Source: Paragorgia papillata (Eukaryota > Cnidaria > Anthozoa > Scleralcyonacea > Coralliidae). From it: a stretch of 64,000 nt of DNA. A program made the translations under genes and the position numbers. Below the pieces are notes generated by a model that was not told the origin of the DNA, searched no databases, and saw only the letters and a list, made by a program, of their open reading frames with translations. The stretch spans positions 7,405,001-7,469,000 of the forward strand of contig JAWNZC010000087.1 of assembly GCA_035771165.1 (NCBI GenBank), given 5' to 3'. Shown piece after piece: positions 1 to 14,800 of this stretch; the first letter of the stretch is position 1; every line of letters begins with the position of its first letter.

Positions 1-1068
1 TACACTGCCCTATGCAGAATTTAACAAGGAATGTAATGCCGTTTACAGAATCTCCGTCTACCGTGCACAAAATATTTTATTGGCAAATCAAGTTGTCATT
101 TGATCTGAGTCAGCAAGCGCGCACTAAGTGACGATCATATTAAAAAATATAAATAAATTACTTTATTTACAGTTTTACATTCGTTTCGTACACTGCCCTA
201 TGCAGAATTTAACAAGGAATGTAATGCCGTTTACAGAATCTCAGTCTACCGTGCAGAAAATATTTTGTAGGCAAGTCAAAGTGTCATTTGATCTGAGTCA
301 GGAAGCGCGCGCTAAGTGACGATCATATTAAAAAATATAAATAAATTACTTTGTTTACAGTTTAACATTCGTTTCGCGCACTGTCCTCTGCAGAATTTAA
401 CAAGGAATCTAATCCCGTTTACGGAATCTCCGTCTACCGCGCAGAAAATATTTTGTTGGCAAATCAACGTGTCATTTGATCTGAGTCAGGAAGCGCGCGC
501 TAAGTGACGATCATATTAAAAAAATATAAATAAATTACTTTGTTTACAGTTTAACATTCGTTTCGTACACTGTCCTATGCAGAATTTAACAAGGAATCTA
601 ATCCCGTTTACAGAATCTCCGTCTACCGTGCAGAAAATATTTTATTGGCAAATCAAGGTGTCATTTGATCTGAGTCAGCAAGCGCGCGCTAAGTGACGAT
701 CATATTAAAAAATATAAATAAATTACTTTATTTACAGTTTTACATTTGTTTCGTACATTGCCCTATGCAGAATTTAACAAGGAATCTAATGCCGTTTACA
801 GAATCTCCGTCTACCGTGCAGAAAATATTTTGTCGGCAAATCAAAGTGTCATTTGATCTGAGTCAGGAAGCGCGCGCTAAGTGACGATCATATTAAAAAA
901 TATAAATAAATTACTTTATTTACAGTTTTACATTCATTTCGTACACTGCCCTATGCAGAATTTAACAAGGAATGTAATGCCGTTTACAGAATCTCAGTCT
1001 ACCGTGCAGAAAATATTTTGTAGGCAAGTCAAAGTGTCATTTGATCTGAGTCAGGAAGCGCGCGCTAA

Positions 1069-2575
1069 GTGACGATCATATTAAAAAATATAAATAAATT
1101 ACTTTGTTTACAGTTTAACATTCGTTTCGCGCACTGTCCTCTGCAGAATTTAACAAGGAATCTAATCCCGTTTACGGAATCTCCGTCTACCGCGCAGAAA
1201 ATATTTTGTTGGCAAATCAACGTGTCATTTGATCTGAGTCAGGAAGCGCGCGCTAAGTGACGATCATATTAAAAAAATATAAATAAATTACTTTGTTTAC
1301 AGTTTAACATTCGTTTCGTACACTGTCCTATGCAGAATTTAACAAGGAATCTAATCCCGTTTACAGAATCTCCGTCTACCGTGCAGAAAATATTTTATTG
1401 GCAAATCAAAGTGTCATTTGATCTGAGTCAGCAAGCGCGCGCTAAGTGACGATCATATTAAAAAATATAAATAAATTACTTTATTTACAGTTTTACATTT
1501 GTTTCGTACATTGCCCTAGGCAGAATTTAACAAGGAATCTAATGCCGTTTACAGAATCTCCGTCTACCGTGCAGAAAATTATTTGTCGGCAAATCAAAGT
1601 GTCATTTGATCTGAGTCAGGAAGCGCGCGCTAAGTGACGATCATATTAAAAAATATAAATAAATTACTTTGTTTACAGTTTAACATTCGTTTCGCGCACT
1701 GTCCTCTGCAGAATTTAACAAGGAATCTAATCCCGTTTACGGAATCTCCGTCTACCGCGCAGAAAATATTTTGTTGGCAAATCAACGTGTCATTTGATCT
1801 GAGTCAGGAAGCGCGCGCTAAGTGACGATCATATTAAAAAAATATAAATAAATTACTTTGTTTACAGTTTAACATTCGTTTCGTACACTGTCCTATGCAG
1901 AATTTAACAAGGAATCTAATCCCGTTTACAGAATCTCCGTCTACCGTGCAGAAAATATTTTATTGGCAAATCAAAGTGTCATTTGATCTGAGTCAGCAAG
2001 CGCGCGCTAAGTGACGATCATATTAAAAAATATAAATAAATTACTTTATTTACAGTTTTACATTTGTTTCGTACATTGCCCTAGGCAGAATTTAACAAGG
2101 AATCTAATGCCGTTTACAGAATCTCCGTCTACCGTGCAGAAAATTATTTGTCGGCAAATCAAAGTGTCATTTGATCTGAGTCAGGAAGCGCGCGCTAAGT
2201 GACGATCATATTAAAAAATATAAATAAATTACTTTGTTTACAGTTTAACATTCGTTTCGCGCACTGTCCTCTGCAGAATTTAACAAGGAATCTAATCCCG
2301 TTTACGGAATCTCCGTCTACCGCGCAGAAAATATTTTGTTGGCAAATCAACGTGTCATTTGATCTGAGTCAGGAAGCGCGCGCTAAGTGACGATCATATT
2401 AAAAAAATATAAATAAATTACTTTGTTTACAGTTTAACATTCGTTTCGTACACTGTCCTATGCAGAATTTAACAAGGAATCTAATCCCGTTTACAGAATC
2501 TCCGTCTACCGTGCAGAAAATATTTTATTGGCAAATCAAGGTGTCATTTGATCTGAGTCAGCAAGCGCGCGCTAA
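1069..2575. repeat. Trimeric higher-order repeat, about 565 bp
   Basis: Three monomer types follow one another in fixed order and the block recurs: units starting 1069, 1634 and 2199 share the CGCGCACTGTCCTCTGCAG variant. The units after them (near 1257, 1822, 2387) share a 7-A run. Those at 1446 and 2011 share CCCTAGGCAG and AAAATTATTTGTCGG, while the third copy ends in a related unit at 2576 with CCCTATGCAG. Unequal crossing-over at trimer register explains this. Confidence 0.85.
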
Positions 2576-5500
2576 GTGACGATCATATTAAAAAATATAA
2601 ATAAATTACTTTATTTACAGTTTTACATTTGTTTCGTACATTGCCCTATGCAGAATTTAACAAGGAATCTAATGCCGTTTACAGAATCTCCGTCTACCGT
2701 GCAGAAAATATTTTGTCGGCAAATCAAAGTGTCATTTGATCTGAGTCAGGAAGCGCGCGCTAAGTGACGATCATATTAAAAAATATAAATAAATTACTTT
2801 GTTTACAGTTTAACATTCGTTTCGTACACTGTCCTATGCAGAATTTAACAAGGAATCTAATCCCGTTTATAGAATCTCCGTCTACCGTGCAGAAAATATT
2901 TTATTGGCAAATCAAGTTGTCATTTGATCTGAGTCAGCAAGCGCGCGCTAAGTGACGATCATATTAAAAAATATAAATAAATTACTTTATTTACAGTTTT
3001 ACATTCATTTCGTACACTGCCCTATGCAGAATTTAACAAGGAATGTAATGCCGTTTTACAGAATCTCAGTCTACCGTGCAGAAAATATTTTGTAGGCAAG
3101 TCAAAGTGTCATTTGATCTGAGTCAGGAAGCGCGCGCTAAGTGACGATCATATTAAAAAATATAAATAAATTACTTTGTTTACAGTTTAACATTCGTTTC
3201 GCGCACTGTCCTCTGCAGAATTTAACAAGGAATCTAATCCCGTTTACGGAATCTCCGTCTACCGCGCAGAAAATATTTTGTTGGCAAATCAACGTGTCAT
3301 TTGATCTGAGTCAGGAAGCGCGCGCTAAGTGACGATCATATTAAAAAAATATAAATAAATTACTTTGTTTACAGTTTAACATTCGTTTCGTACACTGTCC
3401 TATGCAGAATTTAAACAAGGAATCTAATCCCGTTTACAGAATCCTCCGTCTACCGTGCAGAAAATATTTTATTGGCAAATCAAAGTGTCATTTGATCTGA
3501 GTCAGCAAGCGCGCGCTAAGTGACGATCATATTAAAAAATATAAATAAATTACTTTATTTACAGTTTTACATTTGTTTTCGTACATTGCCCTAGGCAGAA
3601 TTTAACAAGGAATCTAATGCCGTTTACAGAATCTCCGTCTACCGTGCAGAAAATATTTTGTCGGCAAATCAAAGTGTCATTTGATCTGAGTCAGGAAGCG
3701 CGCGCTAAGTGACGATCATATTAAAAAATATAAATAAATTACTTTGTTTACAGTTTAACATTCGTTTCGTACACTGTCCTATGCAGAATTTAACAAGGAA
3801 TCTAATTCCGTTTACAGAATCTCCGTCTACCGTGCAGAAAATATTTTGTTGGCAAATCAACGTGTCATTTGATCTGAGTCAGGAAGCGCGCGCAAAGTGA
3901 CGATCATATTAAAAAATATAAATAAATTACTTTGTTTACAGTTTAACATTCGTTTCGTACACTGTCCTATGCAGAATTTAACAAGGAATCTAATTCCGTT
4001 TACAGAATCTCCGTCTACCGTGCAGAAAATATTTTGTTGGCAAATCAACGTGTCATTTGATCTGAGTCAGGAAGCGCGCGCGAAGTGACGATCATATTAA
4101 AAAAATATAAATAAATTACTTTGTTTACAGTTTAACATTCGTTTCGTACACTGTCCTATGCAGAATTTAACAAGGAATCTAATCCCGTTTACAGAATCTC
4201 CGTCTACCGTGCAGAAAATATTTTATTGGCAAATCAAGGTGTCATTTGATCTGAGTCAGCAAGCGCGCGCTAAGTGACGATCATATTAAAAAATATAAAT
4301 AAATTACTTTATTTACAGTTTTACATTTGTTTCGTACATTGCCCTATGCAGAATTTAACAAGGAATCTAATGCCGTTTACAGAATCTCCGTCTACCGTGC
4401 AGAAAATATTTTGTCGGCAAATCAAAGTGTCATTTGATCTGAGTCAGGAAGCGCGCGCTAAGTGACGATCATATTAAAAAATATAAATAAATTACTTTGT
4501 TTACAGTTTAACATTCGTTTCGTACACTGTCCTATGCAGAATTTAACAAGGAATCTAATCCCGTTTATAGAATCTCCGTCTACCGTGCAGAAAATATTTT
4601 ATTGGCAAATCAAGTTGTCATTTGATCTGAGTCAGCAAGCGCGCGCTAAGTGACGATCATATTAAAAAATATAAATAAATTACTTTATTTACAGTTTTAC
4701 ATTCATTTCGTACACTGCCCTATGCAGAATTTAACAAGGAATGTAATGCCGTTTACAGAATCTCAGTCTACCGTGCAGAAAATATTTTGTAGGCAAGTCA
4801 AAGTGTCATTTGATCTGAGTCAGGAAGCGCGCGCTAAGTGACGATCATATTAAAAAAATATAAATAAATTACTTTGTTTACAGTTTAACATTCGTTTCGC
4901 GCACTGTCCTCTGCAGAATTTAACAAGGAATCTAATCCCGTTTACGGAATCTCCGTCTACCGCGCAGAAAATATTTTGTTGGCAAATCAACGTGTCATTT
5001 GATCTGAGTCAGGAAGCGCGCGCTAAGTGACGATCATATTAAAAAAATATAAATAAATTACTTTGTTTACAGTTTAACATTCGTTTCGTACACTGTCCTA
5101 TGCAGAATTTAACAAGGAATCTAATCCCGTTTACAGAATCTCCGTCTACCGTGCAGAAAATATTTTATTGGCAAATCAAAGTGTCATTTGATCTGAGTCA
5201 GCAAGCGCGCGCTAAGTGACGATCATATTAAAAAATATAAATAAATTACTTTATTTACAGTTTTACATTTGTTTCGTACATTGCCCTAGGCAGAATTTAA
5301 CAAGGAATCTAATGCCGTTTACAGAATCTCCGTCTACCGTGCAGAAAATATTTTGTCGGCAAATCAAAGTGTCATTTGATCTGAGTCAGGAAGCGCGCGC
5401 TAAGTGACGATCATATTAAAAAATATAAATAAATTACTTTGTTTACAGTTTAACATTCGTTTCGTACACTGTCCTATGCAGAATTTAACAAGGAATCTAA

Positions 5501-6534
5501 TTCCGTTTACAGAATCTCCGTCTACCGTGCAGAAAATATTTTGTTGGCAAATCAACGTGTCATTTGATCTGAGTCAGGAAGCGCGCGCAAAGTGACGATC
5601 ATATTAAAAAATATAAATAAATTACTTTGTTTACAGTTTAACATTCGTTTCGTACACTGTCCTATGCAGAATTTAACAAGGAATCTAATCCCGTTTATAG
5701 AATCTCCGTCTACCGTGCAGAAAATATTTTATTGGCAAATCAAGTTGTCATTTGATCTGAGTCAGCAAGCGCGCGCTAAGTGACGATCATATTAAAAAAT
5801 ATAAATAAATTACTTTATTTACAGTTTTACATTCATTTCGTACACTGCCCTATGCAGAATTTAACAAGGAATGTAATGCCGTTTACAGAATCTCAGTCTA
5901 CCGTGCAGAAAATATTTTGTAGGCAAGTCAAAGTGTCATTTGATCTGAGTCAGGAAGCGCGCGCTAAGTGACGATCATATTAAAAAATATAAATAAATTA
6001 CTTTGTTTACAGTTTAACATTCGTTTCGCGCACTGTCCTCTGCAGAATTTAACAAGGAATCTAATCCCGTTTACGGAATCTCCGTCTACCGCGTAGAAAA
6101 ATATTTTGTTGGCAAATCAACGTGTCCATTTGATCTGAGTCAGGAAGCGCGCGCTAAGTGACGATCATATTAAAAAAATATAAATAAATTACTTTGTTTA
6201 CAGTTTAACATTCGTTTCGTACACTGTCCTATGCAGAATTTAACAAGGAATCTAATCCCGTTTACAGAATCTCCGTCTACCGTGCAGAAAATATTTTATT
6301 GGCAAATCAAAGTGTCATTTGATCTGAGTCAGCAAGCGCGCGCTAAGTGACGATCATATTAAAAAATATAAATAAATTACTTTATTTACAGTTTTACATT
6401 TGTTTCGTACATTGCCCTAGGCAGAATTTAACAAGGAATCTAATGCCGTTTACAGAATCTCCGTCTACCGTGCAGAAAATATTTTGTCGGCAAATCAAAG
6501 TGTCATTTGATCTGAGTCAGGAAGCGCGCGCTAA

Positions 6535-9500
6535 GTGACGATCATATTAAAAAATATAAATAAATTACTTTATTTACAGTTTTACATTCGTTTCGTACAC
6601 TGTCCTATGCAGAATTTAACAAGGAATGTAATGCCGTTTACAGAATCTCCGTCTACCGTGCAGAAAATATTTTATTGGCAAATCAAGGTGTCATTTGATC
6701 TGAGTCAGCAAGCGCGCGCTAAGTGACGATCATATTAAAAAATATAAATAAATTACTTTATTTACAGTTTTACATTCGTTTCGTACATTGCCCTATGCAG
6801 AATTTAACAAGGAATCTAATGCCGTTTACAGAATCTCCGTCTACCGTGCAGAAAATATTTTGTCGGCAAATCAAAGTGTCATTTGATCTGAGTCAGGAAG
6901 CGCGCGCTAAGTGACGATCATATTAAAAAATATAAATAAATTACTTTGTTTACAGTTTAACATTCGTTTCGTACACTGTCCTATGCAGAATTTAACAAGG
7001 AATCTAATTTCGTTTACAGAATCTCCGTCTACCGTGCAGAAAATATTTTGTTGGCAAATCAACGTGTCATTTGATCTGAGTCAGGAAGCGCGCGCAAAGT
7101 GACGATCATATTAAAAAATATAAATAAATTACTTTGTTTACAGTTTAACATTCGTTTCGTACACTGTCCTATGCAGAATTTAACAAGGAATCTAATTCCG
7201 TTTACAGAATCTCCGTCTACCGTGCAGAAAATATTTTGTTGGCAAATCAACGTGTCATTTGATCTGAGTCAGGAAGCGCGCGCAAAGTGACGATCATATT
7301 AAAAAATATAAATAAATTACTTTGTTTACAGTTTAACATTCGTTTCGTACACTGTCCTATGCAGAATTTAACAAGGAATCTAATCCCGTTTACAGAATCT
7401 CCGTCTACCGTGCAGAAAATATTTTATTGGCAAATCAAGGTGTCATTTGATCTGAGTCAGCAAGCGCGCGCTAAGTGACGATCATATTAAAAAATATAAA
7501 TAAATTACTTTATTTACAGTTTTACATTCGTTTCGTACACTGTCCTATGCAGAATTTAACAAGGAATGTAATGCCGTTTACAGAATCTCAGTCTACCGTG
7601 CAGAAAATATTTTGTCGGCAAGTCAATGTGTCATTTGATCTGAGTCAGGAAGCGCGCGCTAAGTGACGATCATATTAAAAAATATAAATAAATTACTTTG
7701 TTTACAGTTTAACATTCGTTTCGCGCACTGTCCTCTGCAGAATTTAACAAGGAATCTAATCCCGTTTACGGAATCTCCGTCTACCGTGCAGAAAATATTT
7801 TGTCGGCAAATCAAAGTGTCATTTGATCTGAGTCAGGAAGCGCGCGCTAAGTGACGATCATATTAAAAAAATATAAATAAATTACTTTGTTTACAGTTTA
7901 ACATTCGTTTCGTACACTGTCCTATGCAGAATTTAACAAGGAATCTAATTCCGTTTTACAGAATCTCCGTCTACCGTGCAGAAAATATTTTGTTGGCAAA
8001 TCAACGTGTCATTTGATCTGAGTCAGGAAGCGCGCGCAAAGTGACGATCATATTAAAAAATATAAATAAATTACTTTGTTTACAGTTTAACATTCGTTTC
8101 GTACACTGTCCTATGCAGAATTTAACAAGGAATCTAATTCCGTTTACAGAATCTCCGTCTACCGTGCAGAAAATATTTTGTTGGCAAATCAACGTGTCAT
8201 TTGATCTGAGTCAGGAAGCGCGCGCAAAGTGACGATCATATTAAAAAATATAAATAAATTACTTTGTTTACAGTTTAACATTCGTTTCGTACACTGTCCT
8301 ATGCAGAATTTAACAAGGAATCTAATCCCGTTTACAGAATCTCCGTCTACCGTGCAGAAAATATTTTATTGGCAAATCAAGGTGTCATTTGATCTGAGTC
8401 AGCAAGCGCGCGCTAAGTGACGATCATATTAAAAAATATAAATAAATTACTTTATTTACAGTTTTACATTCGTTTCGTACACTGTCCTATGCAGAATTTA
8501 ACAAGGAATGTAATGCCGTTTACAGAATCTCCGTCTACCGTGCAGAAAATATTTTATTGGCAAATCAAGGTGTCATTTGATCTGAGTCAGCAAGCGCGCG
8601 CTAAGTGACGATCATATTAAAAAATATAAATAAATTACTTTATTTACAGTTTTACATTCGTTTCGTACATTGCCCTATGCAGAATTTAACAAGGAATCTA
8701 ATGCCGTTTACAGAATCTCCGTCTACCGTGCAGAAAATATTTTGTCGGCAAATCAAAGTGTCATTTGATCTGAGTCAGGAAGCGCGCGCTAAGTGACGAT
8801 CATATTAAAAAATATAAATAAATTACTTTGTTTACAGTTTAACATTCGTTTCGTACACTGTCCTATGCAGAATTTAACAAGGAATCTAATTTCGTTTACA
8901 GAATCTCCGTCTACCGTGCAGAAAATATTTTGTTGGCAAATCAACGTGTCATTTGATCTGAGTCAGGAAGCGCGCGCAAAGTGACGATCATATTAAAAAA
9001 TATAAATAAATTACTTTGTTTACAGTTTAACATTCGTTTCGTACACTGTCCTATGCAGAATTTAACAAGGAATCTAATTCCGTTTACAGAATCTCCGTCT
9101 ACCGTGCAGAAAATATTTTGTTGGCAAATCAACGTGTCATTTGATCTGAGTCAGGAAGCGCGCGCAAAGTGACGATCATATTAAAAAATATAAATAAATT
9201 ACTTTGTTTACAGTTTAACATTCGTTTCGTACACTGTCCTATGCAGAATTTAACAAGGAATCTAATCCCGTTTACAGAATCTCCGTCTACCGTGCAGAAA
9301 ATATTTTATTGGCAAATCAAGGTGTCATTTGATCTGAGTCAGCAAGCGCGCGCTAAGTGACGATCATATTAAAAAATATAAATAAATTACTTTATTTACA
9401 GTTTTACATTCGTTTCGTACACTGTCCTATGCAGAATTTAACAAGGAATGTAATGCCGTTTACAGAATCTCAGTCTACCGTGCAGAAAATATTTTGTCGG

Positions 9501-11804
9501 CAAGTCAATGTGTCATTTGATCTGAGTCAGGAAGCGCGCGCTAAGTGACGATCATATTAAAAAATATAAATAAATTACTTTGTTTACAGTTTAACATTCG
9601 TTTCGCGCACTGTCCTCTGCAGAATTTAACAAGGAATCTAATCCCGTTTACGGAATCTCCGTCTACCGTGCAGAAAATATTTTGTCGGCAAATCAAAGTG
9701 TCATTTGATCTGAGTCAGGAAGCGCGCGCTAAGTGACGATCATATTAAAAAAATATAAATAAATTACTTTGTTTACAGTTTAACATTCGTTTCGTACACT
9801 GTCCTATGCAGAATTTAACAAGGAATCTAATTCCGTTTACAGAATCTCCGTCTACCGTGCAGAAAATATTTTGTTGGCAAATCAACGTGTCATTTGATCT
9901 GAGTCAGGAAGCGCGCGCAAAGTGACGATCATATTAAAAAATATAAATAAATTACTTTGTTTACAGTTTAACATTCGTTTCGTACACTGTCCTATGCAGA
10001 ATTTAACAAGGAATCTAATTCCGTTTACAGAATCTCCGTCTACCGTGCAGAAAATATTTTGTTGGCAAATCAACGTGTCATTTGATCTGAGTCAGGAAGC
10101 GCGCGCGCAAAGTGACGATCATATTAAAAAATATAAATAAATTACTTTGTTTACAGTTTAACATTCGTTTCGTACACTGTCCTATGCAGAATTTAACAAG
10201 GAATCTAATCCCGTTTACAGAATCTCCGTCTACCGTGCAGAAAATATTTTATTGGCAAATCAAGGTGTCATTTGATCTGAGTCAGCAAGCGCGCGCTAAG
10301 TGACGATCATATTAAAAAATATAAATAAATTACTTTATTTACAGTTTTACATTCGTTTCGTACACTGTCCTATGCAGAATTTAACAAGGAATGTAATGCC
10401 GTTTACAGAATCTCCGTCTACCGTGCAGAAAATATTTTATTGGCAAATCAAGGTGTCATTTGATCTGAGTCAGCAAGCGCGCGCTAAGTGACGATCATAT
10501 TAAAAAATATAAATAAATTACTTTATTTACAGTTTTACATTCGTTTCGTACATTGCCCTATGCAGAATTTAACAAGGAATCTAATGCCGTTTACAGAATC
10601 TCCGTCTACCGTGCAGAAAATATTTTGTCGGCAAATCAAAGTGTCATTTGATCTGAGTCAGGAAGCGCGCGCTAAGTGACGATCATATTAAAAAATATAA
10701 ATAAATTACTTTGTTTACAGTTTAACATTCGTTTCGTACACTGTCCTATGCAGAATTTAACAAGGAATCTAATTTCGTTTACAGAATCTCCGTCTACCGT
10801 GCAGAAAATATTTTGTTGGCAAATCAACGTGTCATTTGATCTGAGTCAGGAAGCGCGCGCAAAGTGACGATCATATTAAAAAATATAAATAAATTACTTT
10901 GTTTACAGTTTAACATTCGTTTCGTACACTGTCCTATGCAGAATTTAACAAGGAATCTAATTCCGTTTACAGAATCTCCGTCTACCGTGCAGAAAATATT
11001 TTGTTGGCAAATCAACGTGTCATTTGATCTGAGTCAGGAAGCGCGCGCAAAGTGACGATCATATTAAAAAATATAAATAAATTACTTTGTTTACAGTTTA
11101 ACATTCGTTTCGTACACTGTCCTATGCAGAATTTAACAAGGAATCTAATCCCGTTTACAGAATCTCCGTCTACCGTGCAGAAAATATTTTATTGGCAAAT
11201 CAAGGTGTCATTTGATCTGAGTCAGCAAGCGCGCGCTAAGTGACGATCATATTAAAAAATATAAATAAATTACTTTATTTACAGTTTTACATTCGTTTCG
11301 TACACTGTCCTATGCAGAATTTAACAAGGAATGTAATGCCGTTTACAGAATCTCAGTCTACCGTGCAGAAAATATTTTGTCGGCAAGTCAATGTGTCATT
11401 TGATCTGAGTCAGGAAGCGCGCGCTAAGTGACGATCATATTAAAAAATATAAATAAATTACTTTGTTTACAGTTTAACATTCGTTTCGCGCACTGTCCTC
11501 TGCAGAATTTAACAAGGAATCTAATCCCGTTTACGGAATCTCCGTCTACCGTGCAGAAAATATTTTGTCGGCAAATCAAAGTGTCATTTGATCTGAGTCA
11601 GGAAGCGCGCGCTAAGTGACGATCATATTAAAAAAATATAAATAAATTACTTTGTTTACAGTTTAACATTCGTTTCGTACACTGTCCTATGCAGAATTTA
11701 ACAAGGAATCTAATCCCGTTTACAGAATCTCCGTCTACCGTGCAGAAAATATTTTATTGGCAAATCAAGGTGTCATTTGATCTGAGTCAGGAAGCGCGCG
11801 CTAA
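6535..11804. repeat. 10-monomer higher-order repeat, about 1,882 bp
   Basis: Diagnostic monomer variants return every ten units. The variant with AATCTAATTTCG (C-to-T) starts at 6911, 8793 and 10676. The variant with AATGTAATGCCG plus TATTTTATTGG starts at 6535, 8417 and 10300. The variant with TCTCAGTCTACC and GTCAATGTG starts at 7475, 9357 and 11240. Spacings are 1,882-1,883 bp. The third copy keeps the order for about eight units, then diverges near 11805. Confidence 0.88.
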
Positions 11805-14800
11805 GTGACGATCATATTAAAAAATATAAATAAATTACTTTGTTTACAGTTTTACATTCGTTTCGTACATTGCCCTATGCAGAATTTAACAAGGAATCTA
11901 ATGCCGTTTACAGAATCTCCGTCTACCGTGCAGAAAATATTTTGTCGGCAAATCAAAGTGTCATTTGATCTGAGTCAGGAAGCGCGCGCTAAGTGACGAT
12001 CATATTAAAAAATATAAATAAATTACTTTGTTTACAGTTTAACATTCGTTTCGTACACTGTCCTATGCAGAATTTAACAAGGAATCCAATCCCGTTTACA
12101 GAATCTCCGTCTACCGTGCAGAAAATATTTTATTGGCAAATCAAGGTGTCATTTGATCTGAGTCAGCAAGCGCGCGCTAAGTGACGATCATATTAAAAAA
12201 TATAAATAAATTACTTTATTTACAGTTTTACATTCGTTTCGTACATTGCCCTATGCAGAATTTAACAAGGAATCTAATGCCGTTTACAGAATCTCCGTCT
12301 ACCGTGCAGAAAATATTTTGTCGGCAAATCAAAGTGTCATTTGATCTGAGTCAGGAAGCGCGCGCTAAGTGACGATCATATTAAAAAATATAAATAAATT
12401 ACTTTGTTTACAGTTTAACATTCGTTTCGTACACTGTCCTATGCAGAATTTAACAAGGAATCTAATTCCGTTTACAGAATCTCCGTCTACCGTGCAGAAA
12501 ATATTTTGTTGGCAAATCAAAGTGTCATTTGATCTGAGTCAGCAAGCGCGCGCTAAGTGACGATCATATTAAAAAATATAAATAAATTACTTTATTTACA
12601 GTTTTACATTTGTTTCGTACATTGCCCTAGGCAGAATTTAACAAGGAATCTAATGCCCGTTTACAGAATCTCCGTCTACCGTGCAGAAAATATTTTGTCG
12701 GCAAATCAAAGTGTCATTTGATCTGAGTCAGGAAGCGCGCGCTAAGTGACGATCATATTAAAAAATATAAATAAATTACTTTGTTTACAGTTTAACATTC
12801 GTTTCGTACACTGTCCTATGCAGAATTTAACAAGGAATCTAATTCCGTTTACAGAATCTCCGTCTACCGTGCAGAAAATATTTTGTTGGCAAATCAACGT
12901 GTCATTTGATCTGAGTCAGGAAGCGCGCGCAAAGTGACGATCATATTAAAAAATATAAATAAATTACTTTGTTTACAGTTTAACATTCGTTTCGTACACT
13001 GTCCTATGCAGAATTTAACAAGGAATCTAATTCCGTTTACAGAATCTCCGTCTACCGTGCAGAAAATATTTTGTTGGCAAATCAACGTGTCATTTGATCT
13101 GAGTCAGGAAGCGCGCGCAAAGTGACGATCATATTAAAAAATATAAATAAATTACTTTGTTTACAGTTTAACATTCGTTTCGTACACTGTCCTATGCAGA
13201 ATTTAACAAGGAATCTAATCCCGTTTACAGAATCTCCGTCTACCGTGCAGAAAATATTTTATTGGCAAATCAAGGTGTCATTTGATCTGAGTCAGCAAGC
13301 GCGCGCTAAGTGACGATCATATTAAAAAATATAAATAAATTACTTTATTTACAGTTTTACATTCGTTTCGTACACTGTCCTATGCAGAATTTAACAAGGA
13401 ATGTAATGCCCGTTTACAGAATCTCCGTTCTACCGTGCAGAAAATATTTTATTGGCAAATCAAGGTGTCATTTGATCTGAGTCAGCAAGCGCGCGCTAAG
13501 TGACGATCATATTAAAAAATATAAATAAATTACTTTATTTACAGTTTTACATTCGTTTCGTACATTGCCCTATGCAGAATTTAACAAGGAATCTAATGCC
13601 GTTTACAGAATCTCCGTCTACCGTGCAGAAAATATTTTGTCGGCAAATCAAAGTGTCATTTGATCTGAGTCAGGAAGCGCGCGCTAAGTGACGATCATAT
13701 TAAAAAATATAAATAAATTACTTTGTTTACAGTTTAACATTCGTTTCGTACACTGTCCTATGCAGAATTTAACAAGGAATCTAATTTCGTTTACAGAATC
13801 TCCGTCTACCGTGCAGAAAATATTTTGTTGGCAAATCAACGTGTCATTTGATCTGAGTCAGGAAGCGCGCGCAAAGTGACGATCATATTAAAAAATATAA
13901 ATAAATTACTTTGTTTACAGTTTAACATTCGTTTCGTACACTGTCCTATGCAGAATTTAACAAGGAATCTAATTCCGTTTACAGAATCTCCGTCTACCGT
14001 GCAGAAAATATTTTGTTGGCAAATCAACGTGTCATTTGATCTGAGTCAGGAAGCGCGCGCAAAGTGACGATCATATTAAAAAATATAAATAAATTACTTT
14101 GTTTACAGTTTAACATTCGTTTCGTACACTGTCCTATGCAGAATTTAACAAGGAATCTAATCCCGTTTACAGAATCTCCGTCTACCTTGCAGAAAATATT
14201 TTATTGGCAAATCAAGGTGTCATTTGATCTGAGTCAGCAAGCGCGCGCTAAGTGACGATCATATTAAAAAATATAAATAAATTACTTTATTTACAGTTTT
14301 ACATTCGTTTCGTACACTGTCCTATGCAGAATTTAACAAGGAATGTAATGCCGTTTACAGAATCTCAGTCTACCGTGCAGAAAATATTTTGTCGGCAAGT
14401 CAATGTGTCATTTGATCTGAGTCAGGAAGCGCGCGCTAAGTGACGATCATATTAAAAAATATAAATAAATTACTTTGTTTACAGTTTAACATTCGTTTCG
14501 CGCACTGTCCTCTGCAGAATTTAACAAGGAATCTAATCCCGTTTACGGAATCTCCGTCTACCGTGCAGAAAATATTTTGTCGGCAAATCAAAGTGTCATT
14601 TGATCTGAGTCAGGAAGCGCGCGCTAAGTGACGATCATATTAAAAAAATATAAATAAATTACTTTGTTTACAGTTTAACATTCGTTTCGTACACTGTCCT
14701 ATGCAGAATTTAACAAGGAATCTAATCCCGTTTACAGAATCTCCGTCTACCGTGCAGAAAATATTTTATTGGCAAATCAAGGTGTCATTTGATCTGAGTC

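Noticed and set aside
3857..4048. Reverse-strand 63-codon frames starting with ATG (also near 7059, 8001, 8941, 9882, 10824, 12894, 13836)
   Set aside because: They occur only where a GCGCAAAG variant pair removes a stop, span a monomer junction, and repeat with the higher-order unit. No independent coding evidence.
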